Shown piece after piece: positions 29,288 through 37,009 of a DNA stretch of 59,653 nucleotides. Within the stretch, counting starts at the first letter, position 1. Each line of letters opens with the position of its first letter. Under the pieces are notes generated by a model. The model was not told the origin of the DNA, searched no databases, and worked only from the letters and a program-made list of their open reading frames with translations. The translations under genes were made by a program, and so were the position numbers. Origin of the DNA: a virus; the IMG/VR virus record IMGVR_UViG_3300042691_012584, positions 1 through 59,653 of that record; one strand, given 5' to 3'.

Positions 29288-29562
29288 TCGGATGCAAGTC
29301 CTGCGCGAACGACCCCGATCCGGTCAACGGCGTCACCTACCTCGTCTGCACGAAGGGCGACAGGTGCCGAGAGCGTCTCGCCATCACCCTCCTAGACCGC
29401 ATCGGAGAGCATGCGGCAGACGCGCTGATCGCGGGGATGGCGTGCGTAGTGCCGGTTGAGCCTACGTGGGAGATGAACGAAGCGTGGCTTGACCCCCAGC
29501 CCGGCAACTGGCCCGCCATGATCGCCGCCGGTCGGCTCAAGGCGATGGAGGAAGGGCGATGA
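29284..29562 (+). CDS. Early protein with CxxC and shared tail
   Basis: 92 residues from ATG 29284: MIGCKSCANDPDPVNGVTYL (CKSC), a helix LLDRIGEHAADALIAGMACV, VPVEPTWEMNEAWLDPQPGNWPAMIAAGRLKAMEEGR. The last part corresponds to VPVEATDAM...MLAAGRL in the protein at 33069-33464, so these two are paralogues too. Confidence 0.6.
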   Translation: MIGCKSCANDPDPVNGVTYLVCTKGDRCRERLAITLLDRIGEHAADALIAGMACVVPVEPTWEMNEAWLDPQPGNWPAMIAAGRLKAMEEGR

Positions 29563-29750
29563 CGGACGCCGATTTGGCGACAATGACGGTCGATGCGATC
29601 GTCCCCCGCTTGCTTGATGAGGTGGAGAGGTTGAGAAGCGAGAACGCCGCCCTGAAGGAACGCGTCAGGGTCGCCGAGGCGTTCATGGGCTGGGAAATGC
29701 GCGACATAGAAGACGCCGAATCCGTGCGCGAGGAGAGGCCCGGTGACTGA
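29559..29750 (+). CDS. Small coiled-coil early protein
   Basis: 63 residues; RLLDEVERLRSENAALKERV forms a short coiled coil as in the neighbouring duplicated genes. Overlaps the start of the next gene by 8 bases. Confidence 0.55.
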   Translation: MTDADLATMTVDAIVPRLLDEVERLRSENAALKERVRVAEAFMGWEMRDIEDAESVREERPGD

Positions 29751-29922
29751 CGACCCCAATCAATCGGCTTTCAACGGGCTACTAACCACCGCCGCCCTGT
29801 GCCTCGCGGTGGTGGTGTGGTCGCTATTCGGGGGCGACGTCGCGCTCAAGGTCTTCGTGCATATCGGGCTTGCGGCAATGCTGGCGTGGTGGCTGTACGT
29901 CGTTGTGACGATTGACAAGTGA
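29743..29922 (+). CDS. Small two-helix membrane protein (59 aa, GTG start)
   Basis: MTDDPNQSAFNGLLTTAALC, LAVVVWSLFGGDVALKVFVH, IGLAAMLAWWLYVVVTIDK: two hydrophobic segments (about residues 13-28 and 38-56) with a short loop. The GTG at 29743 overlaps the preceding stop. Holin-like topology is possible, but it is in the early operon, so membrane exclusion or host-takeover roles are as likely. Confidence 0.55.
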   Translation: MTDDPNQSAFNGLLTTAALCLAVVVWSLFGGDVALKVFVHIGLAAMLAWWLYVVVTIDK

Positions 29923-29928
29923 GGCCAC

Positions 29929-29959
29929 TTGACGCGCCAGCACGGCGCGCGCGCATAAC
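29929..29959 (+). promoter_or_regulatory. Weak possible promoter
   Basis: TTGACG (29929-29934) and CATAAC (29954-29959) lie in the only sizeable gap of the early operon (29923-29990), but the spacer is 19 bases. Could give a secondary transcript for 29991 onward. Confidence 0.3.
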
Positions 29960-29990
29960 GCTCTGACCACTGACCAAGAGAGAACACCTC

Positions 29991-30641
29991 ATGCTGTTTC
30001 GTTTCCTGTCTCAGGCCGACCTGGCCGACCACCTGACAAACTTCTGCGTCACGCCCCGCGCGACCGATGCGAAGGACTTCACCCGCGGCTACCGCCAGGC
30101 GCTCAAGGACGCCGGTGCCCTGGTCCGCGTGGCCGACTTGCCCGAGCCGCAAACAAGCGAGCAGCAGTTCCTCGCCCTGGCGAACAAGTTCCAGGTCGCG
30201 AGCGTCAGCATCCAGCGCGACATGGCACGCACCCTGTACATCGTGATCCTGGCGAACGGGTGGACGTTCAACACCGGCCCGGCGAACGGTAAGAATTCGT
30301 TTACGTTCGCCAGTCCTGAGCACGCCATCGCGGACACCACGCGGCACACGCGGTGTGCCGAACCGGTTGACGCCCTCGTCGCCGCGCTCGAGGACGCCAC
30401 GCGGTGTGCCGAACCGGTCGACGCCCGCGACGTGGCGATGGTCAAGGCGGGGATTGAGGCGGCTGCGAAACTCCACGACGACCACGCCGACAGGCTTGCC
30501 GAATCTGCCCGTCGATACCGGGCGAACACCGGCGAGCCCGACGGGCCGCGCATCCATGCGGCCGAGGACCACCGCGAGAACGCGAAGGCTATCCGCGCGA
30601 TCAACGCCGAGGCCGTGCTCAAGGCGATGGTCGATGACTGA
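29991..30641 (+). CDS. Early protein with internal duplication
   Basis: 216 residues. N-terminal FLSQADLADHLTNFCVTPRA and FLALANKFQVASVSIQRDMARTLYIVILANG are unassigned. A short internal duplication encodes TRCAEPVDAL and TRCAEPVDAR (about bases 30343-30372 and 30396-30425, near-identical DNA). The C-terminus AKAIRAINAEAVLKAMVDD is the shared box in variant form. Follows the only larger gap in the operon and has a GAGAG ribosome site. Confidence 0.65.
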   Translation: MLFRFLSQADLADHLTNFCVTPRATDAKDFTRGYRQALKDAGALVRVADLPEPQTSEQQFLALANKFQVASVSIQRDMARTLYIVILANGWTFNTGPANGKNSFTFASPEHAIADTTRHTRCAEPVDALVAALEDATRCAEPVDARDVAMVKAGIEAAAKLHDDHADRLAESARRYRANTGEPDGPRIHAAEDHRENAKAIRAINAEAVLKAMVDD

Positions 30642-30879
30642 ACCTGATCTGAGCGAGTTCGGTTTCGGGCGTCTGAAGCCGAAACCGTCGAACCAGCGTG
30701 CCCTCGACATCGCCAACGCGGTGATCGAACTCGTCGAGGCACACCAAGAACTCAACAAGGCCCGAGACTCGGTGCCCGACTACACCGCTCAGTGGTCGAA
30801 CGAAGACTACTACGGCTCCGAGCAAGAAGCCTTCTATCGCGCCGCCACCAAGCTGCAGGAGGTGATCGATGCAACGTAA
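30634..30879 (+). CDS. Small early protein
   Basis: 81 residues from ATG 30634: MTEPDLSEFGFGRLKPKPSN, VIELVEAHQELNKARDSVPD, EQEAFYRAATKLQEVIDAT. Helical C-terminus; no domain. Overlaps the previous gene by 8 bases. Confidence 0.6.
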   Translation: MTEPDLSEFGFGRLKPKPSNQRALDIANAVIELVEAHQELNKARDSVPDYTAQWSNEDYYGSEQEAFYRAATKLQEVIDAT

Positions 30880-30915
30880 GAACGTCGAAGCGGCGCTCGA
30901 CGCGAAGAGCGGGCG

Positions 30916-31587
30916 ATGACGCGGGCGTTGGTGGCGGATGACGGGGCGGGTGACGTGGACATCGTGGACATGCTGCGCCCAATGCCCCAGACGCCCGACC
31001 TGATTTCGTGCGGCGTGCAGGCGAAGTATCTGCGCCAAGCCGCAAACGAGATCGTGCGGGACCGAGCCGAGATCACCCGCCTCCGGGGCGATGTGGAGCG
31101 GCTGACGAAGGAGCGGGACGAGGCGCGGGACTTCGCCCTGCGAAAGTCTAAGGAGGCGTTTGAAGGCAATGCCGGTGCCGTGAATAAGCTGGGTCTGAAC
31201 GCAATGGACGTTCATCCCATTCTCATGGCCGTCCAGACGTGGAACATTTCCACAGGCCGGGCGAGGGAGCTTATCCGCTGCTGGGTCCTGGGGACCTTTG
31301 CGGAAGACATGCTCCCGACCGGGGGTGAAGACCTGGGCATCGCGGAAGACGATGACCCGGCGGATGTGCTGCGATCAACCCGCGCCCGCGCCGACGCGGC
31401 CGAGGCCGACCGCCACGCCCGCGACCTCGCCGTCGTGAAGACTGCGCTGGAGGTGGCGGCGGGGGTGGCCGAGACCGACAAGCATCGGTTCGAGCAATAC
31501 TACGGGCCGACGGCACAGGGGTCTTACATCGCAAAGACTGTCCGCGCCATCGACCCCGAAGCCGTGCTCAAGAGGATAGAGGAGTGA
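30916..31587 (+). CDS. Large member of the DPEAVLK coiled-coil family
   Basis: 223 residues. Shares with its paralogues the coiled coil EITRLRGDVERLTKERDEAR (about residues 52-71), the DRHARDLAVVKTALEVAAG block and the end RAIDPEAVLKRIEE. A unique insert (AVQTWNISTGRARELIRCWVLGTFAEDMLPTGGEDL) sits between them. The modular make-up suggests recombination between family members. Confidence 0.65.
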   Translation: MTRALVADDGAGDVDIVDMLRPMPQTPDLISCGVQAKYLRQAANEIVRDRAEITRLRGDVERLTKERDEARDFALRKSKEAFEGNAGAVNKLGLNAMDVHPILMAVQTWNISTGRARELIRCWVLGTFAEDMLPTGGEDLGIAEDDDPADVLRSTRARADAAEADRHARDLAVVKTALEVAAGVAETDKHRFEQYYGPTAQGSYIAKTVRAIDPEAVLKRIEE

Positions 31588-31591
31588 CCCC

Positions 31592-31798
31592 ATGAGCAAA
31601 TTCACCATCGGCGCGATCGTCGCCGTGATGGAAGACCAGACCGTGGTCCGACAGGACGTCGTCACGAAGGTCTACAAGACGGGCAACTTCACGCTGCGCG
31701 ACAGCGACGATCACCTGTCCTGGAACGATGGGTGGAACGCCGCGGCCGACGCCGCCGCGGAAGATGACGACGAAGGACGGGAGGGAGCGGATGAATAG
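31592..31798 (+). CDS. Small KOW/SH3-like early protein
   Basis: 68 residues: FTIGAIVAVMEDQTVVRQDV then VYKTGNFTLRDSDDHLSWN, with an acidic tail (AAEDDDEGREGADE). Beta-rich small barrel is likely; function unknown. Confidence 0.6.
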   Translation: MSKFTIGAIVAVMEDQTVVRQDVVTKVYKTGNFTLRDSDDHLSWNDGWNAAADAAAEDDDEGREGADE

Positions 31799-31991
31799 GA
31801 GACCCCTCGTGGGTGGGCTCGGGATCGCGGTCGCCATGGCGCTCGCGGCGGTGGAGCGGAAGCGCGCGGCCCCGCCCGAAACTGGCGAAGGCAAGAGCGC
31901 CACGGAGCCTACCACCGCCCCGCCCGACGAGACGTGGAGCCGCCAGCGGCGCCGCGCCTGGGAGCGCAAGCACGGAAGGACCGCCCGATGA
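31791..31991 (+). CDS. Small protein with hydrophobic N-terminus
   Basis: 66 residues from ATG 31791. MNRRPLVGGLGIAVAMALAAVERKR looks like a signal anchor, followed by a polar, basic tail (SRQRRRAWERKHGR). Possibly a small membrane-associated protein. Confidence 0.5.
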   Translation: MNRRPLVGGLGIAVAMALAAVERKRAAPPETGEGKSATEPTTAPPDETWSRQRRRAWERKHGRTAR

Positions 31992-32410
31992 GTGGCAAGA
32001 GGATCATCGACGGGTTGAACGAGGCACTCGCCCATGCGTCGTCTCCCGTCGCCGACGTGTTCGCCCGCGTGCAGCGCGTCGCGGCCCCCGACCCGGAGCT
32101 CGATCAGGCGATCTTCGCGGCCGTCTACGGGTGGTCGTTCCCGCTCCATGGGGCGGCGGTGTCCGACTACATCTCCCGCGGGCGCCCCGCCTACACCGCA
32201 ACCCTCGACGCCGCGCGGACGCTGATTCCACCCGAGCACTCGTTCGCCCTGTTCGACCACGACGCCAAGCTCGGCGGGAGTGCAGGAGCGAAGGTCGGCC
32301 ACCGCACGGCCCGGGCCGAGGATGTGCCGTGGGTCTACCATCCCGACCCCGTGCTGGCGCTCTGTGCCGCCGCCCTCATGGCCCGGATGGCGATGGAGTG
32401 CGGACGATGA
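31988..32410 (+). CDS. Early protein of the phage ABA-sandwich-like type
   Basis: 140 residues: DVFARVQRVAAPDPELDQAIFAAVYGW, AVSDYISRGRPAYTATLDAARTLIPPEHSFALFDHD and DPVLALCAAALMARMAMECG. The opening APDPELDxAI, the YT.S.DAA..LvP.g and the final P.LALCAAAL.AR match a widespread small phage protein family with an alpha-beta-alpha fold and unknown role. Confidence 0.7.
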   Translation: MSGKRIIDGLNEALAHASSPVADVFARVQRVAAPDPELDQAIFAAVYGWSFPLHGAAVSDYISRGRPAYTATLDAARTLIPPEHSFALFDHDAKLGGSAGAKVGHRTARAEDVPWVYHPDPVLALCAAALMARMAMECGR

Positions 32411-33072
32411 ACGATGATCCGAAGTGCCCGGCGTGCGTGCAGATTGGCCTCAACCTGCCGATGCTTCCGCCGCCTCATACCTGCCGCCCCGGCTGCGTGC
32501 GGGCGGCGGGGACGGAGGGCGGTGCGCAGTCGCGTCACGTCCCGTATCGGCCGGTGTCGTTCGCCGAGCGGGCGCACGTCGTCGCGGAGTTCGCGGGGCG
32601 TGAACCCGAGCGGCACATGGCAAACTATATTGTCAGAGCCCGGTCCGAGATCGTCCGCCTGCGCGCCGAGAACGAGCGGATGGAGGATGCCGGACGCCAC
32701 CATGCGTCGGAACTGCGACTGGCAGTGCTGGCAGAGCGCGCTCGCCATCACAGCGAGATCACCCACATCCGTGCCGAAGTGGAGCGGCTGACGAAGGAGC
32801 GGAACAAGGCGCTGGCCGTGGCCGTGGTGTTGAACGAGACGGACACGCTGGTCGACCGCCACGCCCGCGACATCGCCGTGGTGAAGGCGGCGCTGGAGGC
32901 GGCGGCAGGATCGGCGAAGACCATCATCCTGGCTCACCCCATCGGGGTCGGCCTGCGCGGCATGTCCGCTGTCGTGAGCGATCGGGACGGGGCGATCGCC
33001 GATAAGGTGGAAACCAGCATCCGCGACCTCGACCCCGAGGCCGTGCTCAAGGGGATGGAGGATGGGCGATGA
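32407..33072 (+). CDS. Coiled-coil early protein, duplicate of 28916 gene
   Basis: 221 residues: MNDDPKCPACVQIGLNLPML with a Cys/His cluster (CPAC, HTCRPGC), a long coiled coil (SEIVRLRAENERMED; AEVERLTKERNKAL), VAVVLNETDTLVDRHARDIAVVKAALEAAAG, and the end SIRDLDPEAVLKGMEDGR. Very similar at DNA level to parts of 28916-29287. The best full-length example of the family. Confidence 0.65.
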   Translation: MNDDPKCPACVQIGLNLPMLPPPHTCRPGCVRAAGTEGGAQSRHVPYRPVSFAERAHVVAEFAGREPERHMANYIVRARSEIVRLRAENERMEDAGRHHASELRLAVLAERARHHSEITHIRAEVERLTKERNKALAVAVVLNETDTLVDRHARDIAVVKAALEAAAGSAKTIILAHPIGVGLRGMSAVVSDRDGAIADKVETSIRDLDPEAVLKGMEDGR

Positions 33073-33464
33073 CGCGGGATGAACTGGAGCGCAAGATCGG
33101 CCACCACGTCGCGTTCGCGATGACGGGCAACCGGATGCCGGACATGAGCGGCGACGCCCGCAACCGGCTGAGCCCGATGCAACGTCGGAACTGCGATCAC
33201 GCGGTTGAGGCCATCATTGACCACCCCCGCATCGCCCGCGCCCTCGCCGTCATCGACCGGATCGGCGACGAGGCGGCCGAGGCGATCCGCGAGGGGCGGG
33301 CAGCGGTGGTGCCGGTGGAGGCGACGGATGCGATGTACGGCGCAGGTGGCCCAGAAATGGGGGACTACGGTCACATGGACCCAGACGACGACGTGTACGG
33401 TGACCAAGCGAAAGTGTGGTCCGCCATGCTCGCCGCCGGCCGTCTCGACCGGGGAGGAGCGTGA
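33069..33464 (+). CDS. Early protein, relative of 29284 gene
   Basis: 131 residues: MTRDELERKIGHHVAFAMTG, NCDHAVEAIIDHPRIARALAVID, GRAAVVPVEATDAMYGAGG, and MLAAGRLDRGGA. The VPVEATxAM...AMLAAG part is a familiar phage segment and mirrors 29284-29562. Function unknown. Confidence 0.6.
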   Translation: MTRDELERKIGHHVAFAMTGNRMPDMSGDARNRLSPMQRRNCDHAVEAIIDHPRIARALAVIDRIGDEAAEAIREGRAAVVPVEATDAMYGAGGPEMGDYGHMDPDDDVYGDQAKVWSAMLAAGRLDRGGA

Positions 33465-33961
33465 TGGTATCTGAGCGTCAGCGGGCGGCGGCCGAGCGGG
33501 CGGCTCGCGTCAAGGCGCTGTTTGAGAAGGGCCTCGACGACGATCAGATCGCAGCGGCGATGGGGTCCACGCGAGACGCGGTGCGGACGGTGAGGTTCCG
33601 CAACGGCCTAGCGATGGACCCAGCGGCGAAGCGGGCGAAGCTTGTGCAGGCGGCCAAGTCCAGCGTCCGCGGTCGGGCCTCCGCCGAGCGTGCGGCGCAG
33701 ATTAAGGCCCTGTTCGATCAGGGGCTAGATGACGCCGAGATCGCGGCCGAAATCGGCACGAACAAGGACACCGTGAGAGCGACGCGCAGCCGCCTAAAGC
33801 TCGCGCTACCGGCCGATGAGGTGTTGCGCCGTCGCCAGCTGGCCGCACGATCCGCCGGGGAGACGCTACGCTCCGGGGCGTTCCCGAGTGACCGCGTTCG
33901 CCCCGCACCCGACGTCAGCCACCTCTATCGCGGGCGGCGGTACGACCGGGTGGGTGCGTGA
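33464..33961 (+). CDS. Tandem-HTH DNA-binding protein
   Basis: 165 residues. Two similar helix-turn-helix units: RVKALFEKGLDDDQIAAAMGSTRDAVRTVRFRNGL (about residues 14-48) and QIKALFDQGLDDAEIAAEIGTNKDTVRATRSRLKL (about 73-107). C-terminal PAPDVSHLYRGRRYDRVGA matches the tail box of 24547-25119. As the last sizable gene of the early operon, it is a candidate for the switch from early to late expression. Confidence 0.65.
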   Translation: MVSERQRAAAERAARVKALFEKGLDDDQIAAAMGSTRDAVRTVRFRNGLAMDPAAKRAKLVQAAKSSVRGRASAERAAQIKALFDQGLDDAEIAAEIGTNKDTVRATRSRLKLALPADEVLRRRQLAARSAGETLRSGAFPSDRVRPAPDVSHLYRGRRYDRVGA

Positions 33962-34025
33962 TGAGGTGGGGAGGCTAAGGAGGAGGGTGGCTGAGTTGGA
34001 AAACGATATCTCAAACGCGATCTAA
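33954..34025 (+). CDS. Possible 23-aa leucine-zipper peptide
   Basis: GTG at 33954 overlaps the end of the HTH gene and opens a frame with DEVGRLRRRVAELENDISN, a compact heptad repeat as in phage Rz-like or regulator tails. It converges with the minus-strand gene ending at 34022. Too short to be sure. Confidence 0.3.
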   Translation: MRDEVGRLRRRVAELENDISNAI

Positions 34026-34237
34026 TCGCCGCCAGCCACATCCGCCCCGCACGCCGCATAGCCCGCCCTCGCCGCCACCTGATGCAGAGAAAGCGCGTGC
34101 CCTGTCAGTTGGTGCGCGAGGTCCAGTGCCTTGGTGACGGTGATGGGGATCAGGACAGGCTCAGACCCGTCGTTCCGAAACACCATCACTTCGATCTGGT
34201 CGCCATTCAGTCTCGGCGCGATAAACCACGTCACCAC
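34022..34237 (-). CDS. Small hypothetical protein
   Basis: 71 residues starting with GTG at 34237 (MVTWFIAPRLNGDQIEVMVF, then VTKALDLAHQLTGHALSLHQ). Lies 4 bases after the holin stop and is the end of the late minus-strand run. Unknown function; position suggests a lysis accessory or nothing more. Confidence 0.5.
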   Translation of the reverse strand: MVTWFIAPRLNGDQIEVMVFRNDGSEPVLIPITVTKALDLAHQLTGHALSLHQVAARAGYAACGADVAGGD

Positions 34238-34241
34238 TGGG

Positions 34242-34751
34242 TCACCGCTTCAGCGTCGCGTTGATGGCGTCGGCCGACCGGCGGGCACCGTTCGACGTCC
34301 CGAAGTAAAAACCCACCACGGCGGTCCAGGCGGTCGCCAGCGAGCCGATGAGGACCAGCAGGGGTTCGCGCCCCACCTCGGGCAGCCCGAACGCCATGGC
34401 GAAGCCAAGCGCCGCGAAAAAACCCAGGGTGATGAAGAACGCCAGCGCCGGGGTCGCCCAGTCCCGCATCAGCGCGTGCCGGGCGCGGGCGTCGGCACGG
34501 TCGGCGGCGTCGGCGCGGATCACGTCCAACTCAATTTCCGCTAACCGGGTGCGGAGTTGGGCAGCAAGCGCCGGATCGCCCGCAAGCGCCTGCGCGACCG
34601 CATCGGGCTCAGTCTGTCCGGTGACCGCCTGCGCGACTTCGACCACCTTGCGCGCGATGTCTCCGGCCGGCTCTCCTGCGATGCGTTCCGCGACGGCGGG
34701 GACGATGTAGGGCAACACGGCCCCCAGAAGGGGGAGCAACGGGAGGGGCAT
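34242..34751 (-). CDS. Putative holin (GTA 3-TM type)
   Basis: 169 residues. N-terminal hydrophobic PLLPLLGAVLPYIVPAVAERIAG, an Ala/Gln helical middle, and two C-terminal hydrophobic helices (WATPALAFFITLGFFAALGFAMAFG; LLVLIGSLATAWTAVVGFYFGTS). The C-terminal part fits the three-TM holin family of gene transfer agents and related phages. It would permeabilise the inner membrane at lysis time. The lysozyme gene is directly upstream. Confidence 0.75.
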   Translation of the reverse strand: MPLPLLPLLGAVLPYIVPAVAERIAGEPAGDIARKVVEVAQAVTGQTEPDAVAQALAGDPALAAQLRTRLAEIELDVIRADAADRADARARHALMRDWATPALAFFITLGFFAALGFAMAFGLPEVGREPLLVLIGSLATAWTAVVGFYFGTSNGARRSADAINATLKR

Positions 34752-34754
34752 GGA

Positions 34755-35270
34755 TCACTCCTTCACGAATAGAGCGCGCTCGGCGGCGCGGCGGCGCACA
34801 AGTCCCGGAAGTTCGACGCCCTTGGCCTTCGTCCACCGGCCGAACTGATCAGCCGCACCCGCGTAGTCCCCAGCATTGAGCATCTTGGCGAGGGTGGACG
34901 CACCAAAGGCCCCGGCCCCGATGTTGTAGGCGAGGCTCGCGCAAGCGCCGTGCTGGTTAGCAGTCAAGGGGACCGTGACGGCCCGGCGAACCGCGATGGC
35001 GAACTGCCGGGCGTCAACCGCAAGGCGCACATCGGCTTGTTGCTGCGTCCACGTCAGTCCACCCACGATGCCGTCCCCGGTCGCGCCCCAGCCGATCGTC
35101 CACACGCCCGCTGGACAGCGGTAGGCCGTCAGCTTGCACCCCTCGAATTCCTTGATGACGGGAAGGGCCGCATTGACCGCGAGGGTGATCGGATCGACCG
35201 GGATGGGTGGAGAAGTGGCGGGCGCACGCACGCGCGCGAAACGCTCGGCAAGGCGGGACCAGAGAGACAT
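34755..35270 (-). CDS. Endolysin, GH24 lysozyme
   Basis: 171 residues from ATG 35270 (GGAGG site). Catalytic region LPVIKEFEGCKLTAYRCPAGVWTIGWGAT (about residues 38-66) gives the E-8aa-C-5aa-T pattern, with Cys in place of the T4 Asp20, as in other phage lysozymes of this group. C-terminal conserved parts include QHGACASLAYNIGAGAFGASTL and FGRWTKAKGVELPGLVRRRAAERALF. N-terminal 30 residues (SLWSRLAERFARVRAP) are basic and not an obvious signal-arrest anchor, so it would rely on the holin. Confidence 0.9.
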   Translation of the reverse strand: MSLWSRLAERFARVRAPATSPPIPVDPITLAVNAALPVIKEFEGCKLTAYRCPAGVWTIGWGATGDGIVGGLTWTQQQADVRLAVDARQFAIAVRRAVTVPLTANQHGACASLAYNIGAGAFGASTLAKMLNAGDYAGAADQFGRWTKAKGVELPGLVRRRAAERALFVKE

Positions 35271-35280
35271 GACGCCTCCA

Positions 35281-35442
35281 TCAATTCGGCTTTGGCGACC
35301 AGTCGGTTTCGATGACGAATTCAAGGGCATCCGCGCCCTCGTCATCGGGGGCGAACTCGACCTTGGGGTGCTTGCGGGGTTCGCGGATCGGCGGCGGCTT
35401 CTTGGGTCGCTTCTTGATCCTAGGCGGCACGGGGCTCGCCAT
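35281..35442 (-). CDS. Small Lys/Pro-rich protein (53 aa)
   Basis: MASPVPPRIKKRPKKPPPIR, EPRKHPKVEFAPDDEGADAL, EFVIETDWSPKPN. Overlaps the phosphoesterase gene by 23 bases. A basic Pro-rich N-terminus and acidic C-terminus; the role is unknown. Translation is likely from codon bias and position rather than homology. Confidence 0.5.
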   Translation of the reverse strand: MASPVPPRIKKRPKKPPPIREPRKHPKVEFAPDDEGADALEFVIETDWSPKPN

Positions 35443-36439
35443 AGAGCCGGGACAGTTCACGGAACGTGCGGAGAGGTGCGGACAGGATTTCCCCGCCCTC
35501 GATCATCATGTCCACGATGCCGTAGGTAAAACCCGTGGGGAGAGAGCTGGCATAGGATGGAACGTAATTGTGGGGCATGGCGCACCCGACATTTACGACC
35601 GTCACGCTGTTCGCGTAACCCTGCTTCGGCCGGCGCACGTAGTTATAGCGGTGGGTGTGCCCGAACACGACGCTAAACGTCGCCTCGTTCGCAATGGTGT
35701 TCTCGACGTTCTTCCCGCCAAGCGGGCGGCCCATGATGGACTGCGGCGCGTGGGTGAACCCCACTCCGCCGATCACCGTCCAATGCCGATAGCCTTGGTG
35801 GGTCCAGCCGAAGGATTCAAAGAGCGTGTCCCGCTGGCCGGCGTACATGCCCCGCGCTTTGGGGTCGATGTCCTCGGCGCGCTCGGCTCTCTCTTCGTGG
35901 TTCCCGTATGTGATGTGCTTGCGGGGGTGGAAATCGGGCGACAACTGAGCGTCGAAGACCTGCAACGCATCCAGACCCGACGCCATGTCTTCCATGAAGG
36001 ACGGCTTCCCGCGCGCTTTGTATGTGTCTTCCCGTTCGTGGGTGGACAAGCTCGCGAAGTCGAGGAAGTCCCCGATACTGAGGATCACGTCCGGCCGTGT
36101 CGCTTCGGCGTGGGCGCCCATCAACGCGAAGCGGGACTTGTCGGGGACGCGGGGGTCGTCGTGGGCGTCCCCGATCACCATCACCCGGACAAGCCCCTCC
36201 GGCGGGCCGATCTTCCGGTACTTCGGCGCCTCCCTCGGGGACAGGTCGGGAACCGGCGAGCCATAGTCCTGCGTCAGTTCCGCCACCATCCTTCGGCCTT
36301 CGGACGAGTAGATGGTTGACCCCAACGTTTTGGTGTTGATGCCCAACTCGCTTGCGGCGCGAACGACGGACTTATCATTGCGAAGCCACGCCTCGATCCG
36401 GGTTCGGATCGCATCTTCCGCAAGGGATCGCCCGGTCAT
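35420..36439 (-). CDS. Calcineurin-like metallophosphoesterase
   Basis: 339 residues. N-terminal 60 residues form a HTH-like domain (NDKSVVRAASELGINTKTLGSTI). The phosphoesterase motifs are in order: VMVIGDAHDDPR (D-x-H), ILSIGDFLDF (GD), ITYGNHEERAER (GNHE) and VVFGHTHRYNY (GHxH). Such phage enzymes may cleave nucleic-acid ends, cyclic nucleotides or phosphoesters; the N-terminal HTH suggests DNA. It lies between the lysis genes and the ejection proteins. Confidence 0.85.
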   Translation of the reverse strand: MTGRSLAEDAIRTRIEAWLRNDKSVVRAASELGINTKTLGSTIYSSEGRRMVAELTQDYGSPVPDLSPREAPKYRKIGPPEGLVRVMVIGDAHDDPRVPDKSRFALMGAHAEATRPDVILSIGDFLDFASLSTHEREDTYKARGKPSFMEDMASGLDALQVFDAQLSPDFHPRKHITYGNHEERAERAEDIDPKARGMYAGQRDTLFESFGWTHQGYRHWTVIGGVGFTHAPQSIMGRPLGGKNVENTIANEATFSVVFGHTHRYNYVRRPKQGYANSVTVVNVGCAMPHNYVPSYASSLPTGFTYGIVDMMIEGGEILSAPLRTFRELSRLYGEPRAA

Positions 36440-36675
36440 CGGTCAGGCCCGAACCTGTCCAGACGATGTTCGATCCGTTGCAGGCTCTCCCCGGCGGACC
36501 GAAGCTGCGCTTCCAATTCAGTCAGGCGGGTGGACGTCTGTTCGTTCTGGCTGATCCACCGCTCTATGTGATCCACCCGTGTCGTGAGCCGCGAGGCCCA
36601 CCACACGAAGCCGATAAGGTGGGCGAGGGTCACGACCGCCAGCCCCAGGATCGGCGCCACGTCCCCGGCGCTCAC
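36436..36675 (-). CDS. Membrane-anchored coiled-coil protein (spanin-like)
   Basis: 79 residues. One N-terminal transmembrane helix (PILGLAVVTLAHLIGFVWWAS) and a periplasmic-type coiled coil (DHIERWISQN, LTELEAQLRSAGESLQRIEHRL). The architecture equals that of an inner-membrane spanin (i-spanin) or DUF2730-type protein. The next gene encodes a small exported protein, so the pair could disrupt the outer membrane. Confidence 0.6.
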   Translation of the reverse strand: MSAGDVAPILGLAVVTLAHLIGFVWWASRLTTRVDHIERWISQNEQTSTRLTELEAQLRSAGESLQRIEHRLDRFGPDR

Positions 36676-36953
36676 GACGGATCACCATCAAGATGGACCT
36701 TCAGCCCGTTGCCCTCGACCCCGCAGGCCATGCCCCGCATGGGCGAAAGCAGCATGATCGCCCCCTTGCCATCGGGGAGCCTAACCATGGCCCACACGTC
36801 CCCGTCGCCGTCGGTGAACTCGGCCACCGGAGCCGCCTTGAGCGACTTCAGGATGTCCATCGCCGCCTGCAAAGGCATACAGGGGAGACGCACTTGCGCC
36901 GCGGCCGAACTCGAAACGAGCGCGACCGCAGCGGCTATGACCGCTGTCCTCAT
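36672..36953 (-). CDS. Small exported protein
   Basis: 93 residues. Signal peptide MRTAVIAAAVALVSSSAAAQ with an Ala-x-Ala cleavage site near residue 19; mature part has two Cys (CMPLQ, GMACGVEG) that may form a disulfide. No lipobox, so not a classical o-spanin. Coupled (ATGA) to the membrane coiled-coil protein. Confidence 0.65.
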   Translation of the reverse strand: MRTAVIAAAVALVSSSAAAQVRLPCMPLQAAMDILKSLKAAPVAEFTDGDGDVWAMVRLPDGKGAIMLLSPMRGMACGVEGNGLKVHLDGDPS

Positions 36954-36974
36954 GGGGGCTCCTGTATGTCCGTA

Positions 36975-37003
36975 TTGTTGGCCGGCACGCGGCCCGGTAG
37001 AGT
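36975..37003 (+). promoter_or_regulatory. Promoter for the plus-strand moron
   Basis: TTGTTG (36975-36980), 17 bases, TAGAGT (36998-37003). Only 6 bases separate the -10 from ATG 37010, so the transcript would be leaderless. Confidence 0.6.
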
Positions 37004-37009
37004 GGGCGG

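Noticed and set aside
30869-30919. 16-codon frame between two early genes
   Set aside because: Has overlapping start and stop signals but is too short to support as a gene; may only serve translational coupling.
34755-35270. Inactive endolysin because of Cys in place of the catalytic Asp
   Set aside because: The E-C-T arrangement is common among phage GH24 lysozymes, so it is not a defect.
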